The translations under genes and the position numbers were made by a program. Under the pieces are notes generated by a model. It was not told the DNA's origin, did not search any database, and was given only the letters and a program-made list of their open reading frames with translations. Below are positions 1 to 9,759 of a stretch of DNA of 64,000 nucleotides, one piece after another (positions within the stretch are counted from its first letter, which is position 1; each line of letters opens with the position of its first letter). The stretch is from Gemmatimonadales bacterium (GTDB taxonomy: Bacteria; Gemmatimonadota; Gemmatimonadetes; Gemmatimonadales; GWC2-71-9): assembly GCA_025927545.1 (NCBI GenBank), contig JAICLE010000005.1, positions 1-64,000 of the forward strand, in the 5' to 3' direction.

Positions 1-1
1 C

Positions 2-157
2 CACCGTGGGTTTGCGCATCCCGCCCAGGTGAGCGAGCTTGCCACCGAAATGAAGAGCTACGCGAAGACGCTTCCGGGGTCGGTGTTCGTGGTGGACCGC
101 CGCCAGGGCACCAACGGCGAAGAGCGGTCGGGCGCGGGATCCAGAGAACAGCCGTGA
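2..157 (+). CDS. C-terminal end of an unrecognised protein (cut by window start)
   Basis: An open frame enters from the left edge and ends at TGA 155-157, giving 51 residues (HRGFAHPAQVSELATEM... near its start). It is absent from the ORF track because its start lies outside the window. The stop is 10 nt before the ATG of the zinc-ribbon gene, so the two are probably co-transcribed. The fragment ends in a polar tail and has no motif I can assign. The family is unknown. The spacing and the absence of a competing frame make it a likely real gene end. Confidence 0.5.
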   Translation, partial: HRGFAHPAQVSELATEMKSYAKTLPGSVFVVDRRQGTNGEERSGAGSREQP

Positions 158-167
158 GGGAGCCACG

Positions 168-911
168 ATGAACGTCACCTGTCCCAATTGCGGCACCGTC
201 TACCGGGTGGACCCGGCCAAGGTGCCGGAGGCAGGGGTGCGGGCCCGCTGCAGCATCTGCAGCGCCGTGTTCGCTGTCCGGCACGAAAGCGCGGCGCAGG
301 AGAGTTCCGCGCCGGCGGCCGCCTCGGCTCCGCAGCCGCCCGCGCCTCCGCCCGCGGCTCCGGCCGCGCCGGCTCCCCCGCCCAGACCGGCGCCCGCGCC
401 CATCACGTCCGCGGCACCAGCCGTGCCGGCTAGCGCACCGCGCGCCGCCGCACCACCCGCGGCGTCGGGTCCTGGGGCAGCAAGTGCGGCGGGTGCGCGC
501 CCGGCGGCGCCGGCCGCCGCCACTCCTGCGGCGCCTCCACCGGCCCCGGCTCCGCCGTCTCCGGCTCCGCCGATCAGGACTGCGGTGCCGCCCGCCGCGC
601 CCGCGCCGCATGCGTCGCCCGCCGCGCGTCCGGCACCCGGCCAGCGCCCGGTCAATCCGTTCCTGTCGCAGGATCCCGCGCTCAAGGCTCGGCGCCTCGC
701 CCGTGCGCTGATCTCGGACATGGTCGTGTACCACCCGGCCAAGCGGCAGGAGGGGCTTCGTGATGGGAACCTGAAAGAGCTGTTCGACGAGGAGATCAAG
801 AAGAGCTGGGAAGAATACGCGGATCAGGTCGGCAAGGACGTGGCCGATACCACGCCGTACTTCCGTGAAGCCCTGAACGAGATCCTCGCCGGCGGCCGCC
901 AGGTCTTCTAG
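168..911 (+). CDS. Zinc-ribbon domain protein with Pro/Ala-rich linker
   Basis: A 247-residue protein. The N-terminus is a zinc ribbon of the MJ0042 type, with CPNC at residues 5-8 and CSIC at 28-31. Residues about 45-165 are a low-complexity Pro/Ala tract that is probably disordered. The last about 80 residues are a compact charged domain (NPFLSQDPALKARRLARAL...) that looks helical. A good ribosome site (GAGGGAG) lies just before ATG 168. The function is unknown. Zinc-ribbon proteins of this layout often sit at the membrane in delta-proteobacteria and Gemmatimonadota, but no membrane segment is visible here. The linker's reverse strand produces long false ORFs. Confidence 0.75.
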   Translation: MNVTCPNCGTVYRVDPAKVPEAGVRARCSICSAVFAVRHESAAQESSAPAAASAPQPPAPPPAAPAAPAPPPRPAPAPITSAAPAVPASAPRAAAPPAASGPGAASAAGARPAAPAAATPAAPPPAPAPPSPAPPIRTAVPPAAPAPHASPAARPAPGQRPVNPFLSQDPALKARRLARALISDMVVYHPAKRQEGLRDGNLKELFDEEIKKSWEEYADQVGKDVADTTPYFREALNEILAGGRQVF

Positions 912-927
912 CCGCCGCCCGCTGAGC

Positions 928-953
928 GGTGAGGGGCGGAATAACCTCTCACC
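928..953 (+). terminator. Hairpin between the zinc-ribbon gene and prfB
   Basis: GGTGAGGGG (928-936) pairs with CCTCTCACC (945-953), a 9-bp stem with one G-U pair and an 8-nt loop. It starts 17 nt after the stop codon. No T tract follows, so it may be a weak terminator or an mRNA-end structure. Confidence 0.35.
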
Positions 954-1010
954 CCTCGCCTCTCACTTACTATCCCGTTCGCCAGCATCAACACCCGAGG
1001 AGTAGTCGGC

Positions 1011-2115
1011 ATGGATGAGCTCGTCGAGCGTCTCACGGAGCTGCAGCAACGTGTCACCGAACTTCGAGAGTTTCTTTGACCTGACGGCCAAGTCGGATCG
1101 GCTGCAGTCGCTCGAAGCGTCTCAGGCGGAGGCGGGGTTCTGGGCCAACCCCGAGAGCGCGCGCCGGACGGTGCAGGAGCTCCAGGCGCTGAGGGGCTGG
1201 GTGGGCCCATGGGCGGATTTGCACGGACGGCTCACCGGCGCGCTCGAGCTGGCCGAGCTGCTCGAAACCGAGCGGGACGAAGCGCTGGAGACCGATCTGG
1301 CGCGCGAAACCGACGCACTGGTCGAGGCGGTGGAAGCCTTCGAGCTCAAGGCCATGCTGCAGGGCCCGGACGACCGGCGCGACGCACTACTCACCATCCA
1401 CCCGGGCGCGGGCGGCACCGAGTCGCAGGACTGGGCGGAGATGCTCATGCGCATGTACGTCCGCTGGGCGGAGCGTCATGGCTTCCAGGTGGCCGTGCTC
1501 GACCTGTTGCCGGGTGAGGAGGCGGGCCTCAAGTCGGTCTCGATCCAGATCAAGGGCGAGTACGCCTACGGCTATCTCAAAGCCGAAAAGGGCGTGCACC
1601 GGCTGGTCCGGATCTCTCCCTACGACTCCCAGGCGCGGCGGCACACCTCGTTCGCGTCGGTATTCGTGTATCCCGACGTCGATGACACCATCGAGATCGA
1701 CCTCCGGGACGAGGACATCAGGATGGACGTTTTCCGCGCTTCGGGCGCCGGCGGGCAGCACGTCAACAAGACGTCCTCCGCCGTCCGCCTTACGCACGTG
1801 CCGACCAACACGATCGTCTCCTGCCAGCAGGAGCGCAGCCAGACCAAGAATCGGGCGACAGCCATGAAGATGCTTCGGGCTGCCATCTATCAGAAGAAGC
1901 TCGAGGAGCAGGAGGCGGCGCGGGCAGTCGTCGAGGCGACCAAATCCGACAATTCCTGGGGCAACCAGATCCGTTCGTACGTCTTCCAGCCGTACACCAT
2001 GGTGAACGACCACCGGACCGAGGTGAAGGTGGGCGACGTTCAGCGCGTGATGGACGGCGACCTCGACGAGTTCATCCAGGCCTACCTCAAGCGCTTCGGG
2101 GGCAAGGCCGCGTGA
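1011..2115 (+). CDS. prfB: Peptide chain release factor 2, with programmed +1 frameshift
   Basis: RF2 releases finished proteins at UGA and UAA stops. The ORF track starts it at 1015, but the true start is ATG 1011, eight bases after GAGGAG. That frame runs 22 codons to CTT TGA C (1074-1080), the classic RF2 recoding site. A +1 shift continues in the ORF-track frame at GAC 1078, giving about 367 residues as join(1011..1076,1078..2115). The catalytic GGQ motif is present (SGAGGQHVNKT). The codon-recognition tripeptide reads SPY instead of the usual SPF. The stop overlaps the lysS start (GTGA), so the two genes are translationally coupled. Confidence 0.95.
1065..1080 (+). promoter_or_regulatory. 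prfB: prfB programmed +1 frameshift site
   Basis: CGAGAG TTT CTT TGA C. The slippery CTT codon is followed by an in-frame UGA and then C, the weak stop context seen in RF2 genes. A purine-rich GAGAG element sits three bases before CTT, where the internal Shine-Dalgarno lies in E. coli (AGGGGG). When RF2 is scarce the ribosome slips forward and makes more RF2, which is an autoregulatory loop known for this family. Here the internal Shine-Dalgarno match is weaker than in E. coli. Confidence 0.9.
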
Positions 2116-3644
2116 CCGCCGCGGAGGAAGACGCCGCGGGCGACGAGGCACGCGGCTTCGTCGAGGCGGCGCGCCGGCGGAAGCGCGCCGCGCTCGAGGC
2201 GGCCGGGGTGCCCGCCTTCGCCTATCGCTACGAGCGCACGCACACGGCGGCCCAGGCGCTCGCGGCCTACGACGACGCCATGGGTGAGCAGGGCCCCGTC
2301 GTATCGGTGGCAGGCCGGGTCGCGGCGCTGCGCTCCCAGGGCAAGACGACCTTCCTGCACCTGGAGGACGTCTCCGGCCGGATCCAGGCCTATCTCCGCC
2401 GCGATCAGCTCGGCGAGGGCTACGGGCTGGTGGAGCAACTCGATCTGGACGATCACCTGGGCATCACCGGACCGCTGTTCCGCACCCGCGCCGGCGAGAT
2501 CACCGTGCGCGCCACGGCGCTCGTGCTGCTCGCCAAGTCCCTCCGGCCGCTGCCCCGTGGCAAGACGCAGCAGGGGGCGGCGGGCGCGGTGACCTTCGGC
2601 GGCCTGCAGGATCCCGAGCTCCGCTACCGCCAGCGCTACGCCGACCTGGCGGTGCATCCGGAGGTCCGGGCCGTCTTCCGGCTCCGTGCGCGGGCCGTGA
2701 GCTGGGTCCGGGCCTTCCTGGACGAGCGCGGCTTCCTCGAGGTCCAGACGCCCGTGCTCCAGCCGCTCTACGGCGGTGCGGCGGCGCGGCCGTTCGTGAC
2801 CCACCACCATGCGCTCGACATGCCGCTCTACCTCCGGATCGCCGACGAGCTCTACCTCAAGCGCCTCCTGGTCGGTGGGCTCGAGCGCGTCTACGAGATC
2901 GGGCACGACTTCCGGAACGAAGGCATGGACCGCACGCACAACCCCGAGTTCACCATGCTGGAGGCCTACCAGGCCTACGCCGACTACGAGGACATGATGC
3001 TCCTGGTCGAGGCGCTGGTGAGCGGCGTGGTCGAGCACTGCTGCGGCACCCTCCGGCTGGAGCGGGCCGGCACCACCCTCGACTTCACGCCGCCCTTCCG
3101 CCGGGTGCCGTTCATCGCTGGCGTCCGCGCCCGGTCCGGCCTCGATCTCCGCACGGCCTCCGACGACGCGATGCGCGAGTTCCTCCGGGCCCGCGGCGCC
3201 CTGGCAGAGGAGGTTGGGGCGCTCGCCGGCGGGCGGCTCCAGGACGAGGTATTCAAACTGGTGCTCGAGCCGGATCTGGTGCAGCCGACGTTCGTGCTGG
3301 ACTATCCCAAGGCGCTCTCGCCGCTGGCGAGGGAGCACCGCGTGGATGCCGCCCTCGCCGAGCGCTTCGAGCTGTTCGTCGGTGGCCGGGAGCTGGCCAA
3401 CGCCTTCAGCGAGCTGAACGACCCCGACGACCAGCGCCGCCGGTTCGAGGACCAGGTCCGCCAGCGCGCCGCGGGCAACGACGAGACCCAGCCCTACGAT
3501 GCCGACTACATCCGCGCGCTCGAGTACGGGATGCCGCCGGCGGGCGGGGTGGGGCTGGGTATCGACCGGCTCATCATGCTCCTGGCCGACCAGCCGTCCA
3601 TCCGGGACGTCATCCTGTTCCCGGCCATGCGGCCGGAAGGGTAG
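2112..3644 (+). CDS. lysS: Lysyl-tRNA synthetase, class II
   Basis: A 510-residue enzyme that charges tRNA-Lys in the cytoplasm. An OB-fold anticodon-binding domain (about 60-150) precedes the class II catalytic domain. Motif 2 appears as FRNEGMDRTHNPEFT and motif 3 as GVGLGIDRL (about 479-487). The family-typical KSLRPLP follows the OB fold. The start is GTG 2112, overlapping the prfB stop by four bases. The N-terminus carries a short charged extension (EEDAAGDEARG) before the usual start of the family. Length is normal. Confidence 0.95.
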   Translation: MTAAEEDAAGDEARGFVEAARRRKRAALEAAGVPAFAYRYERTHTAAQALAAYDDAMGEQGPVVSVAGRVAALRSQGKTTFLHLEDVSGRIQAYLRRDQLGEGYGLVEQLDLDDHLGITGPLFRTRAGEITVRATALVLLAKSLRPLPRGKTQQGAAGAVTFGGLQDPELRYRQRYADLAVHPEVRAVFRLRARAVSWVRAFLDERGFLEVQTPVLQPLYGGAAARPFVTHHHALDMPLYLRIADELYLKRLLVGGLERVYEIGHDFRNEGMDRTHNPEFTMLEAYQAYADYEDMMLLVEALVSGVVEHCCGTLRLERAGTTLDFTPPFRRVPFIAGVRARSGLDLRTASDDAMREFLRARGALAEEVGALAGGRLQDEVFKLVLEPDLVQPTFVLDYPKALSPLAREHRVDAALAERFELFVGGRELANAFSELNDPDDQRRRFEDQVRQRAAGNDETQPYDADYIRALEYGMPPAGGVGLGIDRLIMLLADQPSIRDVILFPAMRPEG

Positions 3645-3647
3645 CTG

Positions 3648-4948
3648 ATGCCCTCGGGACACATCGGCGAGCGCACCGACCTGTGGTCCATCCTCCGGTG
3701 GCCGTCGCGGCTCGAATGGCGGATCGCGCGCCGCTACCTGCGAAGCCGGCGCAGCTCGAGCGCCGCGTCGCTCACGACGGTGATCTCCGCGGGCGGCGTC
3801 GCGGTCGGCGTAATGGCACTGATCGTGGTGCTCGGCGTCATGAACGGACTCCGGAACGACTTGCGCGAGCGGATCCTCGTCGCCAACCCGCACCTGCGCA
3901 TTCTGACCTACGGCGCCGGCCTGCGGATGGACGACTGGCGGAAGGTGCTTGCGGTCGTGCGGCGGCAGCCCGGCGTGGTGGCGGCCGCGCCCGAGGTGAT
4001 CAGCCAGGCGGGGATCACGGCCGGGCAGGATTACGGCGAGGGGGTCAACCTCGTCGGATTCGATCCCGACACCGGCACCCATTCCGTGACCTCGCTCCCC
4101 CAGTCCATCAAGAAGGGCGATCTCTCGTTCCGGACCACCAAGCCAAACGTGGACGGCGGGATTCTGCTCGGGGTGCGGCTGGCCAACCGGCTCTCGGTCT
4201 ACCCCGGCGACGTGGTCACCCTGGTCCCCGTCACCGAAGCCAAGGTGAACCCCGCGCTCGGCGTCGCCGTGCCCCGGTTCTGGCGCTTCGAGGTGACCGG
4301 GCTCTTCGACACGGGGATGTTCCAGTACGACAACCAATTCGTGGTCGTGCGGCGGGACGTGGCACAACGGTTCACCGGGCTGGGCGACGCCGTGTCGGGA
4401 ATCGCCGTGCGGGTGGACAACCCGGACGACGCCCCGGCGATCGGCCAGGCGATCGAGCACCGGCTCGGCTACCCGTACCGCGCGCTCGACTGGCAGACCC
4501 AGAACGCGAGCCTCTTCAGCGCCCTCCAGCTCGAGAAGCTGGCCATGGGACTGATTATCTTCTTCATCATGGTGGTAGCGGCTTTCAATATCGTCGGGAC
4601 GCTCACCATGGTGGTGGCCGACAAGACCCGTGAGATCGGCATTCTCCGCGCGATGGGACTCACCGCGCCGGCGGTCGCCCGGGTGTTCCTGCTCCAGGGC
4701 GCCGTCATCGGCGGCGTGGGGACCGCGATCGGCCTGAGCGCCGGCCTGGTGCTGGCGTACGTCGTCGACAAGTCGGGATGGGTCCGGATCAATCCAGCCG
4801 TGTACTTCATCGATCATCTGCCGGTCCACGTCGAGGCATCGGACGTGCTGGTGGTCGTGCTCGCCAGCCTGGCCATCGCCATTCTCGCCACCGTGTATCC
4901 GTCGCGCTCCGCCGCGGGGCTCACGCCGGTCGACGCGATCCGGCACGA

Positions 4949-4952
<4 letters not shown>
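3648..4952 (+). CDS. lolC: LolC/LolE-type lipoprotein-releasing ABC transporter permease
   Basis: A 434-residue inner-membrane protein of the FtsX/MacB permease fold. One membrane segment lies near residues 40-65 (VAVGVMALIVVLGVMNG) and three lie at the C-terminus after a large periplasmic domain. The segment ADKTREIGILRAMG is the coupling-helix region typical of the family. With LolD it should extract outer-membrane lipoproteins from the inner membrane and hand them to LolA. Only one permease is present, so it may act as a homodimer (LolF-type) or its partner lies elsewhere; LolC and LolE cannot be told apart here. Its stop overlaps the ATG of lolD. Confidence 0.85.
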
Positions 4953-5649
<697 letters not shown>

Positions 5650-5650
<1 letters not shown>

Positions 5651-6141
5651 TGTCCTGCGACCAGTGCCGTGAGCGCGAGGCGGTCATCCATCTCACCCAG
5701 ATCGTCAACGAACAGGTGACGACACTGCACCTCTGTGAGAAGTGCGCGGCGGAAAAGGGGGTCGAGAGCCCGGGCGCGGTGGCCAAGACGCCGCTGGGGA
5801 GCTTTCTGGCCGCAATGGGGAAGGGCACCGAGCAGGCCCCCGCGCCACTGGCCAGGGAGGCGTGCGCGCGCTGCGGCGGCACGTTCCAGGACTTCCGCGA
5901 GACGGGCCGCCTGGGCTGCCCCGACTGCTACCGGACATTCGAGGCGCCGCTTCGCGACCTGCTCCGGCGGCTCCACGGCTCGACCCACCACCTGGGCGAG
6001 CGGTACGCCGAGCGCGAACCCTCGGCGGCCCAGGCCCGGGAGCAGGCGGCGGAGCTGCGCGAGCAGCTACGCCTCGCGGTCGAGACCGAAAATTTCGAGC
6101 TGGCGGCGGAGATCCGCGACCAGCTCCGCGTGCTCGAATGA
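5650..6141 (+). CDS. mcsA: McsA-like zinc-finger / UVR-motif protein, activator of McsB
   Basis: A 163-residue protein with four CxxC pairs: C3/C6 and C29/C32, then CARC and CPDC in the middle. A C-terminal UVR motif (about 128-163) is of the kind also found in UvrB/UvrC and ClpC. This is the layout of McsA, the partner that activates the McsB arginine kinase in Bacillus. The start ATG shares one base with the lolD stop, and its own stop overlaps mcsB (ATGA). The adjacency mcsA-mcsB-clpC supports the call. No ctsR is present. Confidence 0.85.
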
Positions 6142-7220
6142 TCGACCTGAGCCTCCTCACCGATGGCGGCGTCGGGTGGCTCGACGCGAGCGGGCCGTCC
6201 AGCCATCTGGTGCTCTCGACCCGGATCCGGCTGGCCCGCAACCTGGCCGATCACGTCTTCCAGGGCCGCACCTCCGAGACCCAGCGGGAGGAGATCCTCC
6301 AGACGGTCGAGGAGGCCGCCCGCGACTCCGTGCTGCTCCGGCGGGCCACGCGGTTCCGGCTCGACCGCCTGGACCGGGTCGACCGCCAACTGCTGCACGA
6401 GCGGCACCTCGTGAGCAAGGAGCTGGCGGGGCTCGATCCGGACGGGCGGGTGCGCTCCGGCGCCTCCCTGCTGGTCCAGGACCGCATGGGTGTGATGCTG
6501 AACGAGGAGGATCATCTCCGGATCCAGGGGCTCCATTCCGGGTTCGCGCTGGACGCGGCCTACGCGGAGGCGGACCGGCTGGACGCCGAACTGGGACAAC
6601 GACTTGCTTTCGCATTTCACCCGGAGTTCGGTTATCTTACCTCGTGTCCGACCAACGTCGGGACCGGGCTCCGCGCGTCGGTGCTGATCCATCTGCCCGG
6701 ACTCGTCCTCACCAAGGAAATCAGCAAGGTTCTGCAGGGGTTGGCCCAGGTCGGACTGACCCACCGCGGCCTGTATGGTGAGGGCAGCGAGGTCGTCGGC
6801 AACTTCTTCCAGTTGTCGAATCAGACCACGCTGGGCAGCTCGGAGCGCGAGCTGCTGGATCATCTCGGCAAGATGGTTCGGCAGGTCATGGACTACGAGG
6901 AGCAGGCGCGCCAGGTGCTGGTGCGCGACGCGCCCACCGTCATCGAGGACAAGGTCTGGCGAGCGTACGGGCTGCTCCGCTACGCGCGATCACTCTCGTT
7001 CGACGAGGCGATGAATCTACTGAGCGGCGTGCGGCTCGGCGTCGGCGTCGGTCTCATTCCCGATGTCGCGATGTACACGCTCAACAAGCTGCTGATCTAC
7101 GCACAGCCCGCCCATCTGGCGGTGGCGGAGGGCATCACGCCGGACGATGCCGAGTTGCCGCTGCGCCGGGCACGCTTCGTGCGAAAAGTGTTGGAATCCG
7201 AAGTGGGACGCCGTGGATGA
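6138..7220 (+). CDS. mcsB: Protein-arginine kinase McsB
   Basis: A 360-residue guanidino kinase family protein that phosphorylates arginine side chains and so tags proteins for ClpC-ClpP. The ORF track begins at 5742, but the real start is ATG 6138, overlapping mcsA by four bases. Family motifs visible are STRIRLARN, CPTNVGTGLRASV and RGLYGEGSEVVGNFFQLSN. No N-terminal ATP-guanido helical domain precedes the catalytic part, as expected for McsB rather than creatine kinase. McsA, McsB and ClpC are known to act together in Firmicutes. Here the same order lies in a genome with LPS genes. Confidence 0.92.
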   Translation: MIDLSLLTDGGVGWLDASGPSSHLVLSTRIRLARNLADHVFQGRTSETQREEILQTVEEAARDSVLLRRATRFRLDRLDRVDRQLLHERHLVSKELAGLDPDGRVRSGASLLVQDRMGVMLNEEDHLRIQGLHSGFALDAAYAEADRLDAELGQRLAFAFHPEFGYLTSCPTNVGTGLRASVLIHLPGLVLTKEISKVLQGLAQVGLTHRGLYGEGSEVVGNFFQLSNQTTLGSSERELLDHLGKMVRQVMDYEEQARQVLVRDAPTVIEDKVWRAYGLLRYARSLSFDEAMNLLSGVRLGVGVGLIPDVAMYTLNKLLIYAQPAHLAVAEGITPDDAELPLRRARFVRKVLESEVGRRG

Positions 7221-7259
7221 GCCGCGACGACGGCCTTCGGAGCAACGTAGGGTACCGCG

Positions 7260-9734
7260 ATGAACGGCTACAACTTCACTGATCGTGTCCGCAAGGTCCT
7301 GCAGATGGCCCGCGAAGAGGCGGCCCGTCTTCACCACGAGTACGTCGGCACGGAACACATTCTCCTCGGCCTCATCCGCGAGGGCGAGGGAGTGGCGGCG
7401 GCGGTGCTCACCAACCTGAACGTCGACCTCGAGGATATTCAGCAGAAGATCGAGGAGACCGTCAAGAAGGGGAAAGCGGCCGCGGCCGCCGGCCCCGACC
7501 TGCCGTACACGTCGCGCGCCAAGAAGGTGCTCGAGCTGGCGATGACCGAGGCCCGGGAGCTGAACCACTCCTACGTCGGCACCGAGCACCTGCTGCTCGG
7601 TCTGCTGCGCGAGGAGAAGGGAATCGCCGCCCAGGTCCTGACCGACGCGGGCGTGAATCTCGAGCAGAGCCGCGCCGAAACGCTGCGGCTGCTCGGGAGC
7701 GACATGCCCCAGGCCTCCGCCGGGGGCACCGCCGGGGCGCAGCCGAGTTCCGCGCCCAAGTCGGAAAAGAAATCCAAGACGCCCGCGCTCGACCACTTCT
7801 GCCGCGACCTCACCCAGCTCGCCGCCGAAGGCCAGCTCGATCCCACGATCGGGCGCGCCAAGGAGATCGAGCGCGTCATGGAGATCCTGGCTCGGCGGAA
7901 GAAGAACAATCCCGTGCTCATCGGCGAGCCGGGTGTGGGCAAGACCGCCATCGTCGAAGGGCTCGCGCTGCTGATCTCGAGCGGGCTCTGCCCCGACGTG
8001 CTCCGGGATCATCGGGTGCTCTCGCTCGACATGGCCGCGGTCATCGCCGGCACGAAGTACCGGGGCCAGTTCGAGGAGCGGCTCAAGGCGGTGATGAACG
8101 AGATCGCCCAGAACAAGCAGATCATCCTCTTCATCGACGAGCTGCACACGCTGGTCGGCGCGGGCGCGGCCGAAGGCGCCATCGACGCCTCCAACATGCT
8201 CAAGCCCGCGCTCGCGCGCGGGGAGCTGCAGTGCGTCGGCGCGTCCACGCTCAACGAGTACCGGAAGTACATCGAGAAGGACGGGGCGCTCGAGCGGCGC
8301 TTCCAGACCGTAGTCGTGGAGCCGCCTACGGTCGAAGAGACCGTGGAGATCCTGAAGGGCCTCCGGAAGAAGTACGAGGACCATCACCGGATCAGCCTCC
8401 CGGACCCCACCCTGACCGCCGCGGCTGAGCTGTCCGAGCGCTACATCACGGATCGCTTCCTGCCCGACAAGGCCATCGACGTGATCGACGAGGCCGGTGC
8501 CCGCGCGCGTCTGGCCTCGCAGGTCCCGCCGGCCGAGGTGGCGGAGCTCAAGGCCGGCCTGGAAAAGGTGAACCTCCAGAAGGAGGACGCCGTTCGCGAC
8601 CAGAACTTCGAGCGCGCGGCCTCGCTCCGCGATCAGGAGCGCGATCTCCAGAACCAGATCCGCCTGAAGAACGAGGAGTGGGAGAAGGAACGCCAGACGC
8701 GGCGTCCGGTCATCGACGAGGAGGCCATCGCCTTCATCGTCTCGCGGTGGACCGGGATCCCGGTCACCCGGCTGCAGGAGGCCGAGACCGCGCGGCTGAT
8801 GCGGATGGAAGAGGAGATCCACGCGTCGGTGGTCGGCCAGGACGAAGCCATCAAGGCGGTTTCCCGGGCCATCCGCCGCTCGCGCGCGGGGCTCAAGGAC
8901 CCGAACCGGCCGATCGGCTCGTTTATCTTCTCCGGCCCGACGGGCGTAGGAAAGACCGAGCTCGCCCGCGCCCTCGCCAGGTTCCTGTTCGCCGACGCCT
9001 CCGCCCTCATCCGGGTGGATATGTCGGAGTACATGGAGAAGTTCTCGGTGTCTCGCCTCATCGGCGCGCCGCCGGGCTACGTGGGCTACGAAGACTCGGG
9101 CACCCTGACCAAGGCTGTGCGCCGGAAGCCCTACTCGGTCGTCCTCCTGGACGAGATCGAGAAGGCGCACCCCGACGTCTTCAACATCCTGCTCCAGGTG
9201 CTCGACGAGGGCCATCTGACCGATAACTACGGCCGGGTGATCGACTTCAAGAACACGGTCGTGATCATGACCTCGAACGTCGGCGCCCGGGACATCATGT
9301 CCGGCAAGACGCTGGGCTTCCACGGCGGGGACGCGAAGGGCGGCTTCGAGAAGATGCAGGAGACGGTCAAGGAGGAGATGAACAAGGTGTTCAACCCCGA
9401 GTTCCTCAACCGGCTCGACGACGTCATCGTGTTCCACCCGCTCGACAAGCAGCACATCGCGCAGATCGTCACGATCCTCCTGCGCGAGGTCCAGCGCCGT
9501 CTGGGCGACGAAGTGCGGCTCACTCCGGCCGCGGTGGAGTTCCTGGTCGAGCACGGCTACGACCAGAGCTATGGCGCCCGGCCGCTCAAGCGGTCGATCC
9601 AGCGCTACATCGAGGACCCGCTCAGCGAGAAGATCCTGATGGGCGAGTTCGGACGCGGCGACGAGATCGAGGTCGATGTCGCGCCCGACGGTGAGCGGCT
9701 GGTTTTCCGGGCGCTGACGGGCACCCAGGCGTAG
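7260..9734 (+). CDS. clpC: ATP-dependent Clp protease ATP-binding subunit ClpC
   Basis: An 824-residue AAA+ unfoldase. Two Clp-N repeats (about 5-60 and 80-140) each contain EH(I/L)LLGL. The first AAA domain has Walker A GEPGVGKT near residue 222 and Walker [14 protein letters not shown] motif lies at about 440-466 in the middle domain, which marks ClpC rather than ClpB. The second Walker A is GPTGVGKT near 559. ClpC delivers substrates, including phospho-arginine proteins in Firmicutes, to ClpP. It starts 40 nt after mcsB and probably shares its transcript. No CtsR operator-like repeat was recognised upstream. Confidence 0.95.
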   Translation: MNGYNFTDRVRKVLQMAREEAARLHHEYVGTEHILLGLIREGEGVAAAVLTNLNVDLEDIQQKIEETVKKGKAAAAAGPDLPYTSRAKKVLELAMTEARELNHSYVGTEHLLLGLLREEKGIAAQVLTDAGVNLEQSRAETLRLLGSDMPQASAGGTAGAQPSSAPKSEKKSKTPALDHFCRDLTQLAAEGQLDPTIGRAKEIERVMEILARRKKNNPVLIGEPGVGKTAIVEGLALLISSGLCPDVLRDHRVLSLDMAAVIAGTKYRGQFEERLKAVMNEIAQNKQIILFIDELHTLVGAGAAEGAIDASNMLKPALARGELQCVGASTLNEYRKYIEKDGALERRFQTVVVEPPTVEETVEILKGLRKKYEDHHRISLPDPTLTAAAELSERYITDRFLPDKAIDVIDEAGARARLASQVPPAEVAELKAGLEKVNLQKEDAVRDQNFERAASLRDQERDLQNQIRLKNEEWEKERQTRRPVIDEEAIAFIVSRWTGIPVTRLQEAETARLMRMEEEIHASVVGQDEAIKAVSRAIRRSRAGLKDPNRPIGSFIFSGPTGVGKTELARALARFLFADASALIRVDMSEYMEKFSVSRLIGAPPGYVGYEDSGTLTKAVRRKPYSVVLLDEIEKAHPDVFNILLQVLDEGHLTDNYGRVIDFKNTVVIMTSNVGARDIMSGKTLGFHGGDAKGGFEKMQETVKEEMNKVFNPEFLNRLDDVIVFHPLDKQHIAQIVTILLREVQRRLGDEVRLTPAAVEFLVEHGYDQSYGARPLKRSIQRYIEDPLSEKILMGEFGRGDEIEVDVAPDGERLVFRALTGTQA

Positions 9735-9759
9735 GGGCCCCGCCTCCCGTCGAGTGCGG

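Noticed and set aside
1015-1080. prfB start at 1015 as in the ORF track
   Set aside because: The peptide MSSSSVSRSCSN has no RF2 similarity; ATG 1011 has a better-placed ribosome site and a classic frameshift site.
4778-4948. N-terminal extension of lolD
   Set aside because: It lies within lolC and gives a non-ABC sequence. ATG 4949 overlaps the lolC stop and starts just before the canonical beta strand.
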